From Mediterranea sp. (in: CFB group bacteria) (lineage in GTDB: Bacteria; Bacteroidota; Bacteroidia; Bacteroidales; Bacteroidaceae): 37,386 nt of DNA. Shown in pieces: positions 15,442 through 24,348 of this stretch (its first letter is position 1; every line of letters starts with the position of its first letter). The stretch lies in assembly GCA_031287715.1 (NCBI GenBank), contig JAITSN010000068.1:1-37386 (forward strand), given 5' to 3'. Below the pieces are notes generated by a model. The model saw only the letters and a list, made by a program, of their open reading frames with translations. It was not told the DNA's origin and made no database searches. The translations under genes were made by a program, and so were the position numbers.

Positions 15442-16122
15442 TTACTGTAGTCTGAACATTACAGGCACAGTGTATTTCACACGTACTGTTTTACCTCTCT
15501 GCATACCGGGTTTCCATTTCGGCATCTGGCTAATTACGCGGAGGGCTTCTTTATCAAGATACGGGTCTACGCCACGTATGACAACGGGGTCAACCACAGA
15601 GCCGTCTCTGTTCACAACGAACTGTATAGTTACGCGACCCTGCGTTCCGTTTTCCTGTGCAATGGTCGGATACTTGATGTTTTTGGAAAGAAACTGCATC
15701 AGAGCCGCCTGGCCGCCCGGAAATTCAGGCATGTTTTCTACAACTTCGAAGATGGTTACTTCATCCGGTTCTTCTTCAACAACAACCGGAACATATTTCA
15801 CTTCTACTTTTTCACCTATATCTTCGGTAGATGCGATGGTTGTTTGTTCCACATTTGCATCGTCATCCACAATCTGCAATACTTCGGTTATGGAAGGTGT
15901 TTCAGGTGGTGGAGGAGGAATGTTTTCCGGCTGTTGGGTAAGAGGGATAATTTCTTCTTCAAATACAAGGTCGAGCACAGCCTGACTTGTGTCAATTACC
16001 TTGTCGCGTTCTGTCCATTCGAACGCAACAAACATAAAAGCGAGTACGATCACGTAACCAATCAACATCCATGTTGACTTTTTACTTTCCAGATCTGCCT
16101 TAGGTGATTTTTTAATTTCCAT
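15442..16122 (-). CDS. tonB: Energy transducer TonB
   Basis: A 226-residue TonB-family protein. The N-terminal cytoplasmic segment with KSPKADLESKKSTW leads into one membrane helix (about 19-40, MLIGYVIVLAFMFVAFEW), then a Pro-rich periplasmic spacer (PENIPPPPPETPS) and a C-terminal TonB domain. The domain begins MPEFPGGQAALMQFLSKNIK and includes the family motif GRVTIQFVVNRDGSVVDP. It transmits ExbB/ExbD energy to TonB-dependent receptors such as the SusC proteins here. It has its own promoter and terminator, so it is a single unit about 2.9 kb from the exb operon. Confidence 0.94.
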   Translation of the reverse strand: MEIKKSPKADLESKKSTWMLIGYVIVLAFMFVAFEWTERDKVIDTSQAVLDLVFEEEIIPLTQQPENIPPPPPETPSITEVLQIVDDDANVEQTTIASTEDIGEKVEVKYVPVVVEEEPDEVTIFEVVENMPEFPGGQAALMQFLSKNIKYPTIAQENGTQGRVTIQFVVNRDGSVVDPVVIRGVDPYLDKEALRVISQMPKWKPGMQRGKTVRVKYTVPVMFRLQ

Positions 16123-16153
16123 ATATATATATTTAAGTGTTCCTCATTTAGGG

Positions 16154-16186
16154 CAAATATAGCGCAATTTCAAATAACCTTCCAAA
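16154..16186 (-). promoter_or_regulatory. Promoter of tonB
   Basis: On the minus strand: TTTG (16186-16183), 21 bases, TATATTTG (16161-16154), an exact match to the Bacteroidetes consensus. The leader is about 25 bases. Confidence 0.8.
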
Positions 16187-16336
16187 TAACCTCCTCTTTT
16201 TCGCACTAATCCCCCGGTATTTTGTTTTTTTTAATCCTTCAAGCCTGATAAAACGGTTCATTTGTTACCGGATTCAGGTAAAGTGCAATCAAATTGGATA
16301 ATGCTACAAATGTAATTTAGATATTTCAAAATACCG

Positions 16337-16344
16337 TATATTTG
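16337..16344 (+). promoter_or_regulatory. -7 promoter element of cmk
   Basis: TATATTTG (16337-16344) matches TAnnTTTG exactly. No clear TTTG lies at the expected upstream distance, so only the -7 element is supported. Confidence 0.5.
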
Positions 16345-16390
16345 AACTCTTTTTTAATTGAAAAGGATGAAAAAGACACAGAAAGAGGAA

Positions 16391-17077
16391 ATGAAAAAAA
16401 TAACAATAGCAATCGACGGGTTTTCGTCAAGCGGGAAAAGTACAATGGCGAAGGACCTGGCTCAAGAAATCGGCTATATCTATATTGATAGCGGCGCAAT
16501 GTATCGGGCTGTAACTTTATATGCCATGGAGCACGGTTTATTTAATGGCGACGAGATCGCTGTTGAAGCGTTGAAAGACCGGATGCGGGATATCCGCATT
16601 TCTTTCCGGCTTGATCGGGACGCGCAACGGCCTGATACTTATTTGAATGGTGTAAATGTGGAGGATAAGATCCGCAGCATGGATGTTTCCGCAAAAGTGA
16701 GCCGGATCAGCACGCTTGGTTTTGTCCGCGAAGCCATGGTGGGCCGGCAACAGGAAATGGGAAAGGCCAAAGGGATCGTTATGGACGGAAGGGATATTGG
16801 AACAACTGTCTTTCCTGATGCCGAGCTGAAGATCTTTGTCACAGCTTCGCCCGAAACACGGGCGAAGCGCAGGTATGAAGAGTTAAAAGCGAAAGGGCGG
16901 AAAGCTGCCTACGACGATATTCTGAAGAACGTAATAGAGCGCGACCATATAGATCAGAGCCGTGAGATCAGCCCGCTGCGAAAAGCCGACGACGCCATAC
17001 TTTTAGACAACAGTGTCATGAGTATCCCACAGCAGAAAGAATGGCTGATGAAACAATACCTGCAAGCGATACAATGA
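16391..17077 (+). CDS. cmk: Cytidylate kinase
   Basis: A 228-residue nucleoside monophosphate kinase that converts CMP and dCMP to the diphosphates using ATP. The P-loop GFSSSGKST is near the N-terminus, followed by [16 protein letters not shown] (nucleotide-binding segment) and the family motif [20 protein letters not shown]. The C-terminal [20 protein letters not shown] is the lid and CMP region. The frame can be read from TTG at 16358 or ATG at 16367, but homologues start [10 protein letters not shown], which is the ATG at 16391. Its TGA overlaps the ispH start as ATGA. Confidence 0.93.
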   Translation: MKKITIAIDGFSSSGKSTMAKDLAQEIGYIYIDSGAMYRAVTLYAMEHGLFNGDEIAVEALKDRMRDIRISFRLDRDAQRPDTYLNGVNVEDKIRSMDVSAKVSRISTLGFVREAMVGRQQEMGKAKGIVMDGRDIGTTVFPDAELKIFVTASPETRAKRRYEELKAKGRKAAYDDILKNVIERDHIDQSREISPLRKADDAILLDNSVMSIPQQKEWLMKQYLQAIQ

Positions 17078-17955
17078 CGGGGACTATGGTCGAAATGGAC
17101 GAGGGGTCGGGCTTCTGCTTCGGGGTTGTCAACGCCATCGTAAAGGCGGAAGAGGAACTTACTAAAGGAGAAACACTGTACTGCTTAGGCGACATCGTGC
17201 ACAACAGCCGTGAAGTGGAGCGCCTGAAACAACTTGGGCTGATCACCATCAACCATGATCAATTCAAAGAGCTGCATAACGCCAAAGTACTGCTCCGCGC
17301 GCATGGAGAACCTCCCGAAACATACGAGACCGCACGCAAGAACAACATAGAGATCATCGATGCAACATGCCCTGTCGTGTTGCGGCTTCAAAAAAGAATC
17401 AAACAGGAACAGCCAAACACCCAAACCGAAAACAGCCAGACCGTCATCTATGGCAAGGAAGGCCATGCCGAAGTCCTTGGGCTGGTAGGCCAGACGGGAG
17501 GCAAAGCGATCGTCATCGAAAATATGGATGAGATGAACAAGCTGGACTTTAACAAAAGCATCCGGTTATACTCTCAAACGACCAAGCCGCTGGTTGGCTT
17601 TGCCGCCATCATTGAAGAAATAAAGAAACGGATCTCCCCCGAAGCCACATTCGAATACTACGATACGATTTGCCGGCAAGTAGCCAACCGCATACCCAAC
17701 ATCCGGCAATTCGCCGCGGCGCACGAACTGATCTTTTTCGTCAGCGGCAAAAAAAGCTCAAACGGGAAAATGTTGTTTGACGAATGTCGCAACATCAATC
17801 CAAACTCCCACCTGATAGAAAGCAAGCAAGACATTGACGATTCGTTGCTGGAAAACGCAGGATCAATAGGAGTCTGCGGCGCAACCTCCACGCCTAAATG
17901 GCTTATGGAAGAAGTCTATACCTATATACAATTGAAAGCCTCATCGCAATTTTAA
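17074..17955 (+). CDS. ispH: 4-hydroxy-3-methylbut-2-enyl diphosphate reductase
   Basis: A 293-residue iron-sulfur enzyme (LytB) for the last step of the non-mevalonate isoprenoid pathway, making isopentenyl and dimethylallyl diphosphate. Three Cys that hold the [4Fe-4S] cluster are seen in [22 protein letters not shown] and [13 protein letters not shown]. The substrate-binding His residues occur in [11 protein letters not shown] and [11 protein letters not shown]. The chosen ATG (17074) overlaps the cmk stop in an ATGA, and conserved sequence ([10 protein letters not shown]) follows within a few residues; the upstream frame from 17041 lies within cmk. Its products feed the polyprenyl synthase encoded 1.7 kb away on the opposite strand. 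Confidence 0.94.
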   Translation: MTGTMVEMDEGSGFCFGVVNAIVKAEEELTKGETLYCLGDIVHNSREVERLKQLGLITINHDQFKELHNAKVLLRAHGEPPETYETARKNNIEIIDATCPVVLRLQKRIKQEQPNTQTENSQTVIYGKEGHAEVLGLVGQTGGKAIVIENMDEMNKLDFNKSIRLYSQTTKPLVGFAAIIEEIKKRISPEATFEYYDTICRQVANRIPNIRQFAAAHELIFFVSGKKSSNGKMLFDECRNINPNSHLIESKQDIDDSLLENAGSIGVCGATSTPKWLMEEVYTYIQLKASSQF

Positions 17956-17983
17956 CTCCAACGAACGGATATAAATCCTTCTT

Positions 17984-18175
17984 CAATTGAAAAAGGGTGT
18001 TACGAAAATGCCCTTTTTCGTTGACAAAAGCATAAAACGGGCAGCGAAAATGCTTTCTCATGGTAACAAAAGGGCAAAAAATGTTACGGAAATACTTTCC
18101 CCGTTTGGGAAAGTGCAAAAGGTACAGCGAAAGCAGTTTCGCACGTTGACAAAAGTACAAAAGGTGCACGCTACA
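17984..18175. repeat. Degenerate tandem array, period 41-42 bp (array 1)
   Basis: Four imperfect units plus a degenerate fifth follow the ispH gene. Anchored on CGAAAATGC-like words, the units start at 18003, 18045, 18087, 18128 and about 18169, spacings of 42, 42, 41 and 41. Each unit carries A-rich blocks (AAAAGGG/AAAAGGT, TTGACAAAAG) and a CGAAA-n4-TTT palindrome-like core. The plus strand has no long frame, and the minus-strand frame across it is not conserved at its ends. No other feature is seen between 17956 and 18250. The CGAAAGCAGTTTC word of the fourth unit also occurs in every unit of the array at 27892-28121. Confidence 0.7.
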
Positions 18176-18250
18176 TTGTAGTGAGCGATTTGAACAACGC
18201 TAAGGAAATGGGGGCAACGCTGACCGTAAACCCCACGAAAGAAAATACTT

Positions 18251-18285
18251 AAAAGGGGCTATCCAAAAAGTCGGATAGCCCCTTT
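18251..18285 (-). terminator. Terminator of the SusCD-1 operon
   Basis: AAAGGGGCTATCC (18252-18264) pairs perfectly with GGATAGCCCCTTT (18273-18285). On the minus strand the stem is followed by TTTT. It lies just after the lipoprotein stop at 18293. Confidence 0.85.
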
Positions 18286-18292
18286 CTTTCTA

Positions 18293-19543
18293 CTACGGAG
18301 TATATTGGAAAGTAGCATCAGCAGCTGCTTGTCCCTTATCGTCTCCGTATGCAACAGCAACGATGGTATAGCTTCCTGCGGCTGGCGCTGCGGTGAACGG
18401 AACAAGTACGGTTCCTGTTTTTGCCGGAGCTTCCACAGAATCGATATTGCCGCTCTTTATCTCTTCAATGGTTGCTTCCACATCGGTTCCTGCAACGACT
18501 GCAAGGCGAATGGTTTCTACATCTCCGCCTACCGCTGAGATTTGTACCAAAACGCCCGCTACTTCATTATTCGTATTCATATATGTGCCTGCGTAAGCAA
18601 TAGCAATGGAGTAGTCTGCCAAAACCACGCCCGGCATAACGATCTTGAATGCGCCGTTTGTATTGGCGGTATACAGACTGCCGCTATTATACTCTGCCAT
18701 GGCAATAAGCATGGTTCCCAAAGGGAAGGTGATCACTCCGTTTTCATAAGTTCCGGTATATCCGGATGCTTTTACTTCCTCCAGCGTTTGGCCTCCTGCC
18801 ATAAAATTCCCTGCCTTGCTGCCTACGGAGAACATTCCATTGGTCCATATCATACCGGTTTCCTGCACGTTGATGTAAACGGCCGTTGGATCTTCGGCGT
18901 GCACTTCAAGGTACCAGTCTCTTGAAGCATCCCAATCGCCCGGGTCGTTATAAGGATATGCTTCTCCAAACGGGTTAACCAGCCTGAAAAGCCCCGGTTG
19001 CAACTGGTTTTCCTGTATTTCTACCATATAAGGATCATTACCGGTCCCATAGAATGTCGTCAGGAAGTCTTCAGTAAAAGTACAATCGCCCAAAGACATC
19101 CATGGAGCAGGAATACCTACCGTGAAAACATATTCCGGAAAACCGTAACCGGTGGTGTATGAATCACCGCCAATACTCAGTTTCAGTTCGGTGAAATTGT
19201 CGAAGCCTACGGCATCCGGATCGTACGTTATAGTAATAACGGCTGTCGACGCGCCTTGTGCAAAGGCAACGGATGCAGGAACATTGTAAAGCCCGTTCGC
19301 GCCGGTTACTGTTAGCGGCACAGTCGTTGCCGCATCGGTTTTAATCCTGGCGATAGAGACCTCGAATGAGTTTTCCCGACTCGACAGAACAATGGATGCG
19401 CTGTTGGAGGAGGGGAAGTATACCTGTTCGGTATCGAGCTTGCCGGCCGGCGTGTATTCCGGTTCATCCTCTCTACATGAGTAGAAGGTTGTCATAGCAG
19501 CCAACGCCAATATAATAGCTGATATGTTCTTTATTGTCTTCAT
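18293..19543 (-). CDS. SusCD-associated surface lipoprotein
   Basis: A 416-residue lipoprotein, third gene of the SusCD-1 locus. The signal peptide ends in the lipobox FYSC, followed by REDEPEYTPAG, acidic residues compatible with surface export in Bacteroidetes. The rest is rich in short beta strands with Gly turns (ANGLYNVPASVAFAQGAS, VITITYDPDAVGFDNF), like a Calx-beta or Ig-like fold. The C-terminal part contains another Ig-like block ending ATFQYTP. The position after susD matches SusE/SusF-type accessory proteins, which bind the ligand at the surface, but the sequence does not tell the ligand. It starts 21 bases after the susD stop. Confidence 0.8.
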   Translation of the reverse strand: MKTIKNISAIILALAAMTTFYSCREDEPEYTPAGKLDTEQVYFPSSNSASIVLSSRENSFEVSIARIKTDAATTVPLTVTGANGLYNVPASVAFAQGASTAVITITYDPDAVGFDNFTELKLSIGGDSYTTGYGFPEYVFTVGIPAPWMSLGDCTFTEDFLTTFYGTGNDPYMVEIQENQLQPGLFRLVNPFGEAYPYNDPGDWDASRDWYLEVHAEDPTAVYINVQETGMIWTNGMFSVGSKAGNFMAGGQTLEEVKASGYTGTYENGVITFPLGTMLIAMAEYNSGSLYTANTNGAFKIVMPGVVLADYSIAIAYAGTYMNTNNEVAGVLVQISAVGGDVETIRLAVVAGTDVEATIEEIKSGNIDSVEAPAKTGTVLVPFTAAPAAGSYTIVAVAYGDDKGQAAADATFQYTP

Positions 19544-19564
19544 AATACATTTTCTGATTTTAAG

Positions 19565-21196
19565 TTACTTAGGTTTTGCATATTCGCCTATGGGGGTCGG
19601 TCCTGTAACCGTAGCCGTCGGATCGGGGTTATTAAGTCCTTTCAAGGCGGCATTTGCTTGTACCTCGTCAATAGGAATAACTAAGTTCCAGATAGGTTTG
19701 ATCCCTTCGCAATTGATCTTGAAAATGTCTGCCGGAGCATTGGTGTCTTGGTAGTTCTGTACCACGCCCGGCTTCAATCGTTTTGCCGTAGGGAATGCGT
19801 TGCCTTCGCCCCAGAATTCAATGCGCATTTGGGTAAGTACTTCCAATTGGAATTGATACAGATCGGTAAGGGTGCAATTGTAATCGGACTGGCGGTAAGT
19901 CTGCATGAAAGCGTTCAGTTTGGCAACGCCGGCAGCTACTCCCTGTGATGCGGCGACGGCTTCGGCTTCGATGAGATACATCTCTTCGATCCGCATGACC
20001 GGCACGTCAACCGCTCCTCCGACGCTGTACGTCTCCCAATCGCCATTCAGGCAGCGGAACTTGAGGGCAAGATATGCGGGTGCATCTTCGATCCATGCGG
20101 CATCACGCGACGTTTGATAATTATAGTAATCAAACTTCTGAGGGTCGAGGAACGAATATTTACGGAAATCCGTATCGGCGATCTTGTCATACAACGAACG
20201 GTCAATGCTCAGACACGCCAATGAAGAGTATCCCCAATCGGCTTCACCGGACATCCAGCCGGTAAAGTTAGCCAGGTTAGACATGTTCTCTGCCGAATAA
20301 TGAATGTACCACATCCAGGCCTGGTTGGCTGTGTTGAATCCGGTGTTTACATCATTCCATTGTGCTCCGGTGACGGGAGATCCCCCCGAAGTATCGATAG
20401 CCTTGCGGGCGTAGGTTGCCGCATTGGCATAATCTTTATCCCACAGGTAGACCTTAGCCTTCAGGCCATACACAACCGACAGGTCAGGGAAGAGTTTCGA
20501 TTTGGGCGTGTAATCTTTCAGGCATTTCTCGGCTTTGTCCAAGTCCGAAAGGATAAAGGCGATCATCTCCTGGTGGGAAGCGCGCGGATTGTTTTTGGCC
20601 ATATCGGCAGTTGTTTCTTCGGTTACGAACGGAACAGTCAGCCCCAATACGTCGGAGCAGTCCGTGTAGATGTTTTCAACCGGCTCGAAAAGAACAGTGA
20701 GCAAATAGTAGTCAAAGGCACGGCAAGCGTATGCTATACCGGCGCTTCCTTTAATGGCTGGTGTCAGGCTTTCGTCTTCGATATCGACCGTTGCGATTAT
20801 GTCGTTTGTCGATTTAATGAACTTGTACAGTGTAAACCATGGCAAGTAAGAGAAATAGCTGTTTTCGCCTACGTTGCCGTTAAAGGTATTGTAATTTCTA
20901 AACCAGTCATAACCGCTGTTGTCTCCAAGCGGGTATATGTCACCCAGCATTTCCGTCTGTGCGATCATGAATTGAGGGTAAGCTAAGTCGGTTTCGTGGA
21001 CTTGTCTGTCATAAACAAGATAGCCCTTGGCCATTTGCGAAGGGATGCCGTTCAGGGAAGCCTCCAAAGCCTCTGCCGAAGCACCGATCTGTTCGGATGT
21101 AGCAGTAGCTCCTTCGGGGAAAGTTTCTTCAATACAGCTTGTTAAGGTTACTCCTAACATAAGCAATGCGAAGAATATTTTAGTTAGTTTTTTCAT
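19565..21196 (-). CDS. susD: SusD/RagB-family nutrient-binding lipoprotein 1
   Basis: A 543-residue SusD homologue. The signal peptide ends in a lipobox (GVTLTSCIEE), so it is a lipoprotein exposed on the outer membrane, forming the lid over its SusC partner. The tetratricopeptide-like helical region (for example LSVVYGLKAKVYLWDKDYAN) is seen in the middle. The C-terminal half contains the family's RIEEMYLIEAEAVA segment and the LTQMRIEFWGEGNAFPTAKR segment before the end. It lies between susC-1 and the third lipoprotein gene with gaps of about 21 bases, so it is transcribed with them, and probably only when susC-1 is joined to a promoter. Confidence 0.92.
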   Translation of the reverse strand: MKKLTKIFFALLMLGVTLTSCIEETFPEGATATSEQIGASAEALEASLNGIPSQMAKGYLVYDRQVHETDLAYPQFMIAQTEMLGDIYPLGDNSGYDWFRNYNTFNGNVGENSYFSYLPWFTLYKFIKSTNDIIATVDIEDESLTPAIKGSAGIAYACRAFDYYLLTVLFEPVENIYTDCSDVLGLTVPFVTEETTADMAKNNPRASHQEMIAFILSDLDKAEKCLKDYTPKSKLFPDLSVVYGLKAKVYLWDKDYANAATYARKAIDTSGGSPVTGAQWNDVNTGFNTANQAWMWYIHYSAENMSNLANFTGWMSGEADWGYSSLACLSIDRSLYDKIADTDFRKYSFLDPQKFDYYNYQTSRDAAWIEDAPAYLALKFRCLNGDWETYSVGGAVDVPVMRIEEMYLIEAEAVAASQGVAAGVAKLNAFMQTYRQSDYNCTLTDLYQFQLEVLTQMRIEFWGEGNAFPTAKRLKPGVVQNYQDTNAPADIFKINCEGIKPIWNLVIPIDEVQANAALKGLNNPDPTATVTGPTPIGEYAKPK

Positions 21197-21217
21197 ATTT
21201 ATTTCCTTTCTTAATGA

Positions 21218-24200
21218 TTAGAACTTTAGTGTAACACCACCCGAGATGGTCCTTATAGGAGAATAGTAAGTGGCATTGGTCCTATCCTTGTAGGATTGGC
21301 GCGGGTCAAAGCCTTTGCGCTTGGACCAGTAGAACACATTTTCGCAAGAGACATAGAGTCTTAACGAATTGACAAACGCTTTTTTAGTCCACTTGGACGG
21401 GAAGGTATAACCCAAGTTGATGTTCTCAATATTCAGGTAGCTGGCATTGGTCAGGAAGCGGGTAGAACTACCGGTGCTATACGTATCGGCAAACATAAAG
21501 CGCGGAATATCGCTGCTGCTGTTCTCCGGCGTCCACGACTTCAAGACATCTGCGTGGAAATTATAGCCCGTATTGGAAGCTGTAGGCGATGACATGAACT
21601 GTGCATACGTGCCGTCGTACTGCTTGCCGCCGATCTGATAAGAGAGGTTGATGCTGAAATCTACTCCATAGGCTTGTATGTTCGTGCCGAAGCCGCCATA
21701 GAAGTCGGGGATGGAAGATCCGTTGCTCACATAATAATCCGCATCGGCATATTGGGTGGTCGTCAGGCGTTCGCGCGTTTCTTTACCGCTTGCGTCTGTT
21801 GCTACTTTATCGTAGTACCACATGGATTGTCCGTCTTCCGATACGCCGGCATATTCTTTTAACCGCCAGGTGTACATGGACAGACCCTCTGCTATGAAGA
21901 AGTTTTCATTGACATAACCTTTATGCTCCTTGCCCTTGAGGTCGTATAAGGAAGAAGTCTTTTTGTCTTCATGCAGCATTGTGATGCGGTTCTTCAAGGT
22001 AGAGAAGTTGAGGTTGACATCCCATGAGAAATTCTTTTCCTTAAAGAGGTTTATCCCAAGCTCCAGCTCAAGACCGGTGTTGTACATATCGCCCACATTG
22101 TCGTAATAGCTCGGATAGCCTAATGAAGGTGCCACCGAGAATGAAAACAGCATGTCTGTCGTCTTCCGGTAGTAGTATTCCAAGCTGCCCGATATGCGTT
22201 TGAACAATTGGAATTCGGTACCGATGTTGAAGTTGGTATTGGTTTCCCAGGTAATGTCCCTTGTTCCTTTGGTCGTAAACGAAGTGCCGACGTTGCCCGC
22301 CGAGTTGGTGATATCGAACACATCGGTATAGCGGTAGTTGCCTATATTGTCATTTCCTTGTTCGCCGATGGACGCTTTCACTTTCAGCTCGTCCACCCAC
22401 GAAACATCGAACCATTTTTCTTTATTGATGAGCCATGCTCCACCCACCGACCAGAAAATACCCCAGCGGTAATCAGGATGGAAGCGTGAAGAAGCGTCAC
22501 GACGGATGGATGCGGAACCAAAGATGCGCTGGTCGTAGTTGTACTGTAAACGGGCGAAGTAGCCTTCATTGTTACGGCGGGTGTTGTATGAGTAGGCATT
22601 CTGACCGTCGATCACCGCACCGCCCAACTCCTTGTTATCCTGCGAGAACATCTTCGACTTAGAAGCAGACAGCAGATAGTATCTGTAGTCGTAGTATTCA
22701 TGCCCCAACAGAACATCAAGGTTGTTATAGGCTCCTATATGGGTAGAGTAATTTACAAGCTGTTGTATGTTATAGTCATATTCACGGCTATGCTCCTTGT
22801 AGACAGTACCCCCGGTGGTGTCAAACTGCCCGTAATACGGATTGTACACATTGGTAGTGCGTGTCTCGTCCAGGTTGTAGGTACCGTTCAAGGTGATGAC
22901 AAGACCCGGTATGAATGTAAGATTCATAAATCCGTTTCCGGTGGTTGCATTGCCTTCCGCATTGTCTGTATTCAGCTTGTTGTCCATGATCGGGTTAGCA
23001 TCCGAAATGAACGGGCGCGACATGCCTGCGTTGGTGCCGTTGCCATAGTCCATCATGCCAAAGCCATTGCCGTCAATCTTCACTTTGCCGTCGGCCGTAC
23101 GGATATAAGCGGGATAAATAGGGGCCATTTGCGAGGTAAACGCCCAAACGTTGCCGGTTGAAGTGCTTGTGCCATTGTTGCCGAGCGAGTTCTGTTCAAA
23201 TCTTGTATAAGAAAGGTTACCGCCCACTTTCATCCATTCTTTTGCCTGGTAGTCGGCCTTCAAGCGGGCGCTCAAGCGTTTTATGTCGGAAGATTCGGTG
23301 ATACCTTCATTGTCCAAGTAGCCCAAGGAAGCATAGAAAGAAGATCTGTCGCCGGCTCCGCTGATAGACAAGTTGTATTCCTTGCGGGCGCCTGTCCGTG
23401 TTCCTGCATCTTCCCAGTCGTCAGGCGTCAGCAGATATTCTTCCCCCTTGTAAGAAACGACACGGCCCAGCGTCGCATTCGGGTTTAGCTTGCCGTTTGT
23501 GCCGATCAGCACCTGTCCGTCGGGGATGGTATATACGTTGTAACCCAAACCACCGTTTCCCTGGTCGCCGAACAAATTACTGTTGGCCTTTTTCCAGGCC
23601 TCCGTACCGCTCATTTTTTGATTGACATAATAGCTTTGCAAAGCGCCATAATGCATTTCATAATATTGCGCGGGATGGGTGATGATGTTGTACTGCTTCA
23701 ATGCGCGTGTGTTGAAACCATATTTGGCGTCAAACGTAACCACAGCATCACCACCTGCCTGGCCGGCTTTCTTGGTCGTGATCATGATAACGCCGTTAGC
23801 GCCCCTGGCACCGTACAAAGCATTGGAAGCCGCATCCTTCAATACCGTCATGGATTCCACATCATTCGGATTGAGGTTACTCAAGTCACCGCCATAAGGG
23901 GCGCCATCTACAATGATCAACGGATCATTCTCGGCATTTAACGAGCTGAAGCCACGGATCTTTATAGAAGAAGTAGCGCCCGGAGCACCATCGTTAGAAG
24001 TCAGCTGCACGCCGGGAACCGCCCCTGCCAATGCGTTTGTAATGCTTGTTACCTGCGATTTTTCCAGCTGCTTGGTGTCGATCACCTTAGCCGAGCCGGT
24101 AAATGCCGACTTCTTTGCCGTACCGAAGGCGACCACGATCACCTCCTCCAGCAGTTCCGTATCGGCCTTCAGCACCACGCGGACGGTGGGCGCGACGCCC

Positions 24201-24307
24201 ACTTCCAGGGTTTGCATACCGACAAAGGAAACTTGCAAAGTCTTCGCGGAACTTGGTACGTTTTTAGGTGGACGAGCGTTTGGATAAACAAAAGCCGGAG
24301 CATCCAC
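21218..24307 (-). CDS. susC: SusC/RagA TonB-dependent receptor 1, 5'-truncated (silent cassette)
   Basis: A SusC-family outer-membrane transporter whose 5' end is missing. Homology to susC-2 begins at NVPSSAKTLQVSFVGMQ (24262). The 15 or so codons before it come from the sequence after a transcription terminator and begin with a GTG, so the predicted start is artificial. Missing are the signal peptide, the start of the carboxypeptidase-D-like domain and any promoter. The remainder is intact: TonB-box region EEVIVVAFGTAKK, plug domain (KIRGFSSLNAENDPLIIVDG, VLKDAASNALYGARGANGVI) and a beta barrel to a terminal Phe (GGVTLKF). The open frame, kept over 1000 codons, suggests a functional cassette waiting to be joined to an expressed 5' end and not an old pseudogene. 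It leads into susD-1. Confidence 0.9.
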   Translation of the reverse strand: MDAPAFVYPNARPPKNVPSSAKTLQVSFVGMQTLEVGVAPTVRVVLKADTELLEEVIVVAFGTAKKSAFTGSAKVIDTKQLEKSQVTSITNALAGAVPGVQLTSNDGAPGATSSIKIRGFSSLNAENDPLIIVDGAPYGGDLSNLNPNDVESMTVLKDAASNALYGARGANGVIMITTKKAGQAGGDAVVTFDAKYGFNTRALKQYNIITHPAQYYEMHYGALQSYYVNQKMSGTEAWKKANSNLFGDQGNGGLGYNVYTIPDGQVLIGTNGKLNPNATLGRVVSYKGEEYLLTPDDWEDAGTRTGARKEYNLSISGAGDRSSFYASLGYLDNEGITESSDIKRLSARLKADYQAKEWMKVGGNLSYTRFEQNSLGNNGTSTSTGNVWAFTSQMAPIYPAYIRTADGKVKIDGNGFGMMDYGNGTNAGMSRPFISDANPIMDNKLNTDNAEGNATTGNGFMNLTFIPGLVITLNGTYNLDETRTTNVYNPYYGQFDTTGGTVYKEHSREYDYNIQQLVNYSTHIGAYNNLDVLLGHEYYDYRYYLLSASKSKMFSQDNKELGGAVIDGQNAYSYNTRRNNEGYFARLQYNYDQRIFGSASIRRDASSRFHPDYRWGIFWSVGGAWLINKEKWFDVSWVDELKVKASIGEQGNDNIGNYRYTDVFDITNSAGNVGTSFTTKGTRDITWETNTNFNIGTEFQLFKRISGSLEYYYRKTTDMLFSFSVAPSLGYPSYYDNVGDMYNTGLELELGINLFKEKNFSWDVNLNFSTLKNRITMLHEDKKTSSLYDLKGKEHKGYVNENFFIAEGLSMYTWRLKEYAGVSEDGQSMWYYDKVATDASGKETRERLTTTQYADADYYVSNGSSIPDFYGGFGTNIQAYGVDFSINLSYQIGGKQYDGTYAQFMSSPTASNTGYNFHADVLKSWTPENSSSDIPRFMFADTYSTGSSTRFLTNASYLNIENINLGYTFPSKWTKKAFVNSLRLYVSCENVFYWSKRKGFDPRQSYKDRTNATYYSPIRTISGGVTLKF
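24140..24262 (-). repeat. 123-bp inverted repeat, copy in susC-1
   Basis: Read on the minus strand this copy matches 29996-30118 with a single mismatch (GGTATGC against GGCATGC), then the two genes diverge. It encodes NVPSSAKTLQVSFVGMQ through LLEEV and contains the palindrome GTGGGCG-TCG-CGCCCAC (24186-24202). Identity stops exactly where susC-1 loses its 5' end. Confidence 0.93.
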
Positions 24308-24327
24308 GTTTGTCGATGCTCCGGCTT
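24292..24327 (-). terminator. Terminator of the surface lipoprotein gene, insulating silent susC-1
   Basis: AAGCCGGAGCATC and its complement (24292-24304 / 24315-24327) form an 11-13 bp stem. On the minus strand it is followed by TTTTGTTT. It lies between the upstream lipoprotein gene and susC-1, so read-through transcription into the truncated receptor gene should be low. Confidence 0.85.
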
Positions 24328-24348
24328 GCCTTCTTTATTTGCCCGGAA

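Noticed and set aside
17903..18169. Minus-strand frame of 88 codons with 14-residue repeats over array 1
   Set aside because: It overlaps the end of ispH and the degenerate repeats, has no promoter or conserved start, and the period drifts between 41 and 42, so the repeat peptide is an artefact.
24263..24307. Predicted GTG-initiated N-terminus of susC-1 (MDAPAFVYPNARPPK)
   Set aside because: These codons run through the terminator hairpin and have no counterpart in susC-2; they are intergenic sequence joined by chance to the truncated gene.
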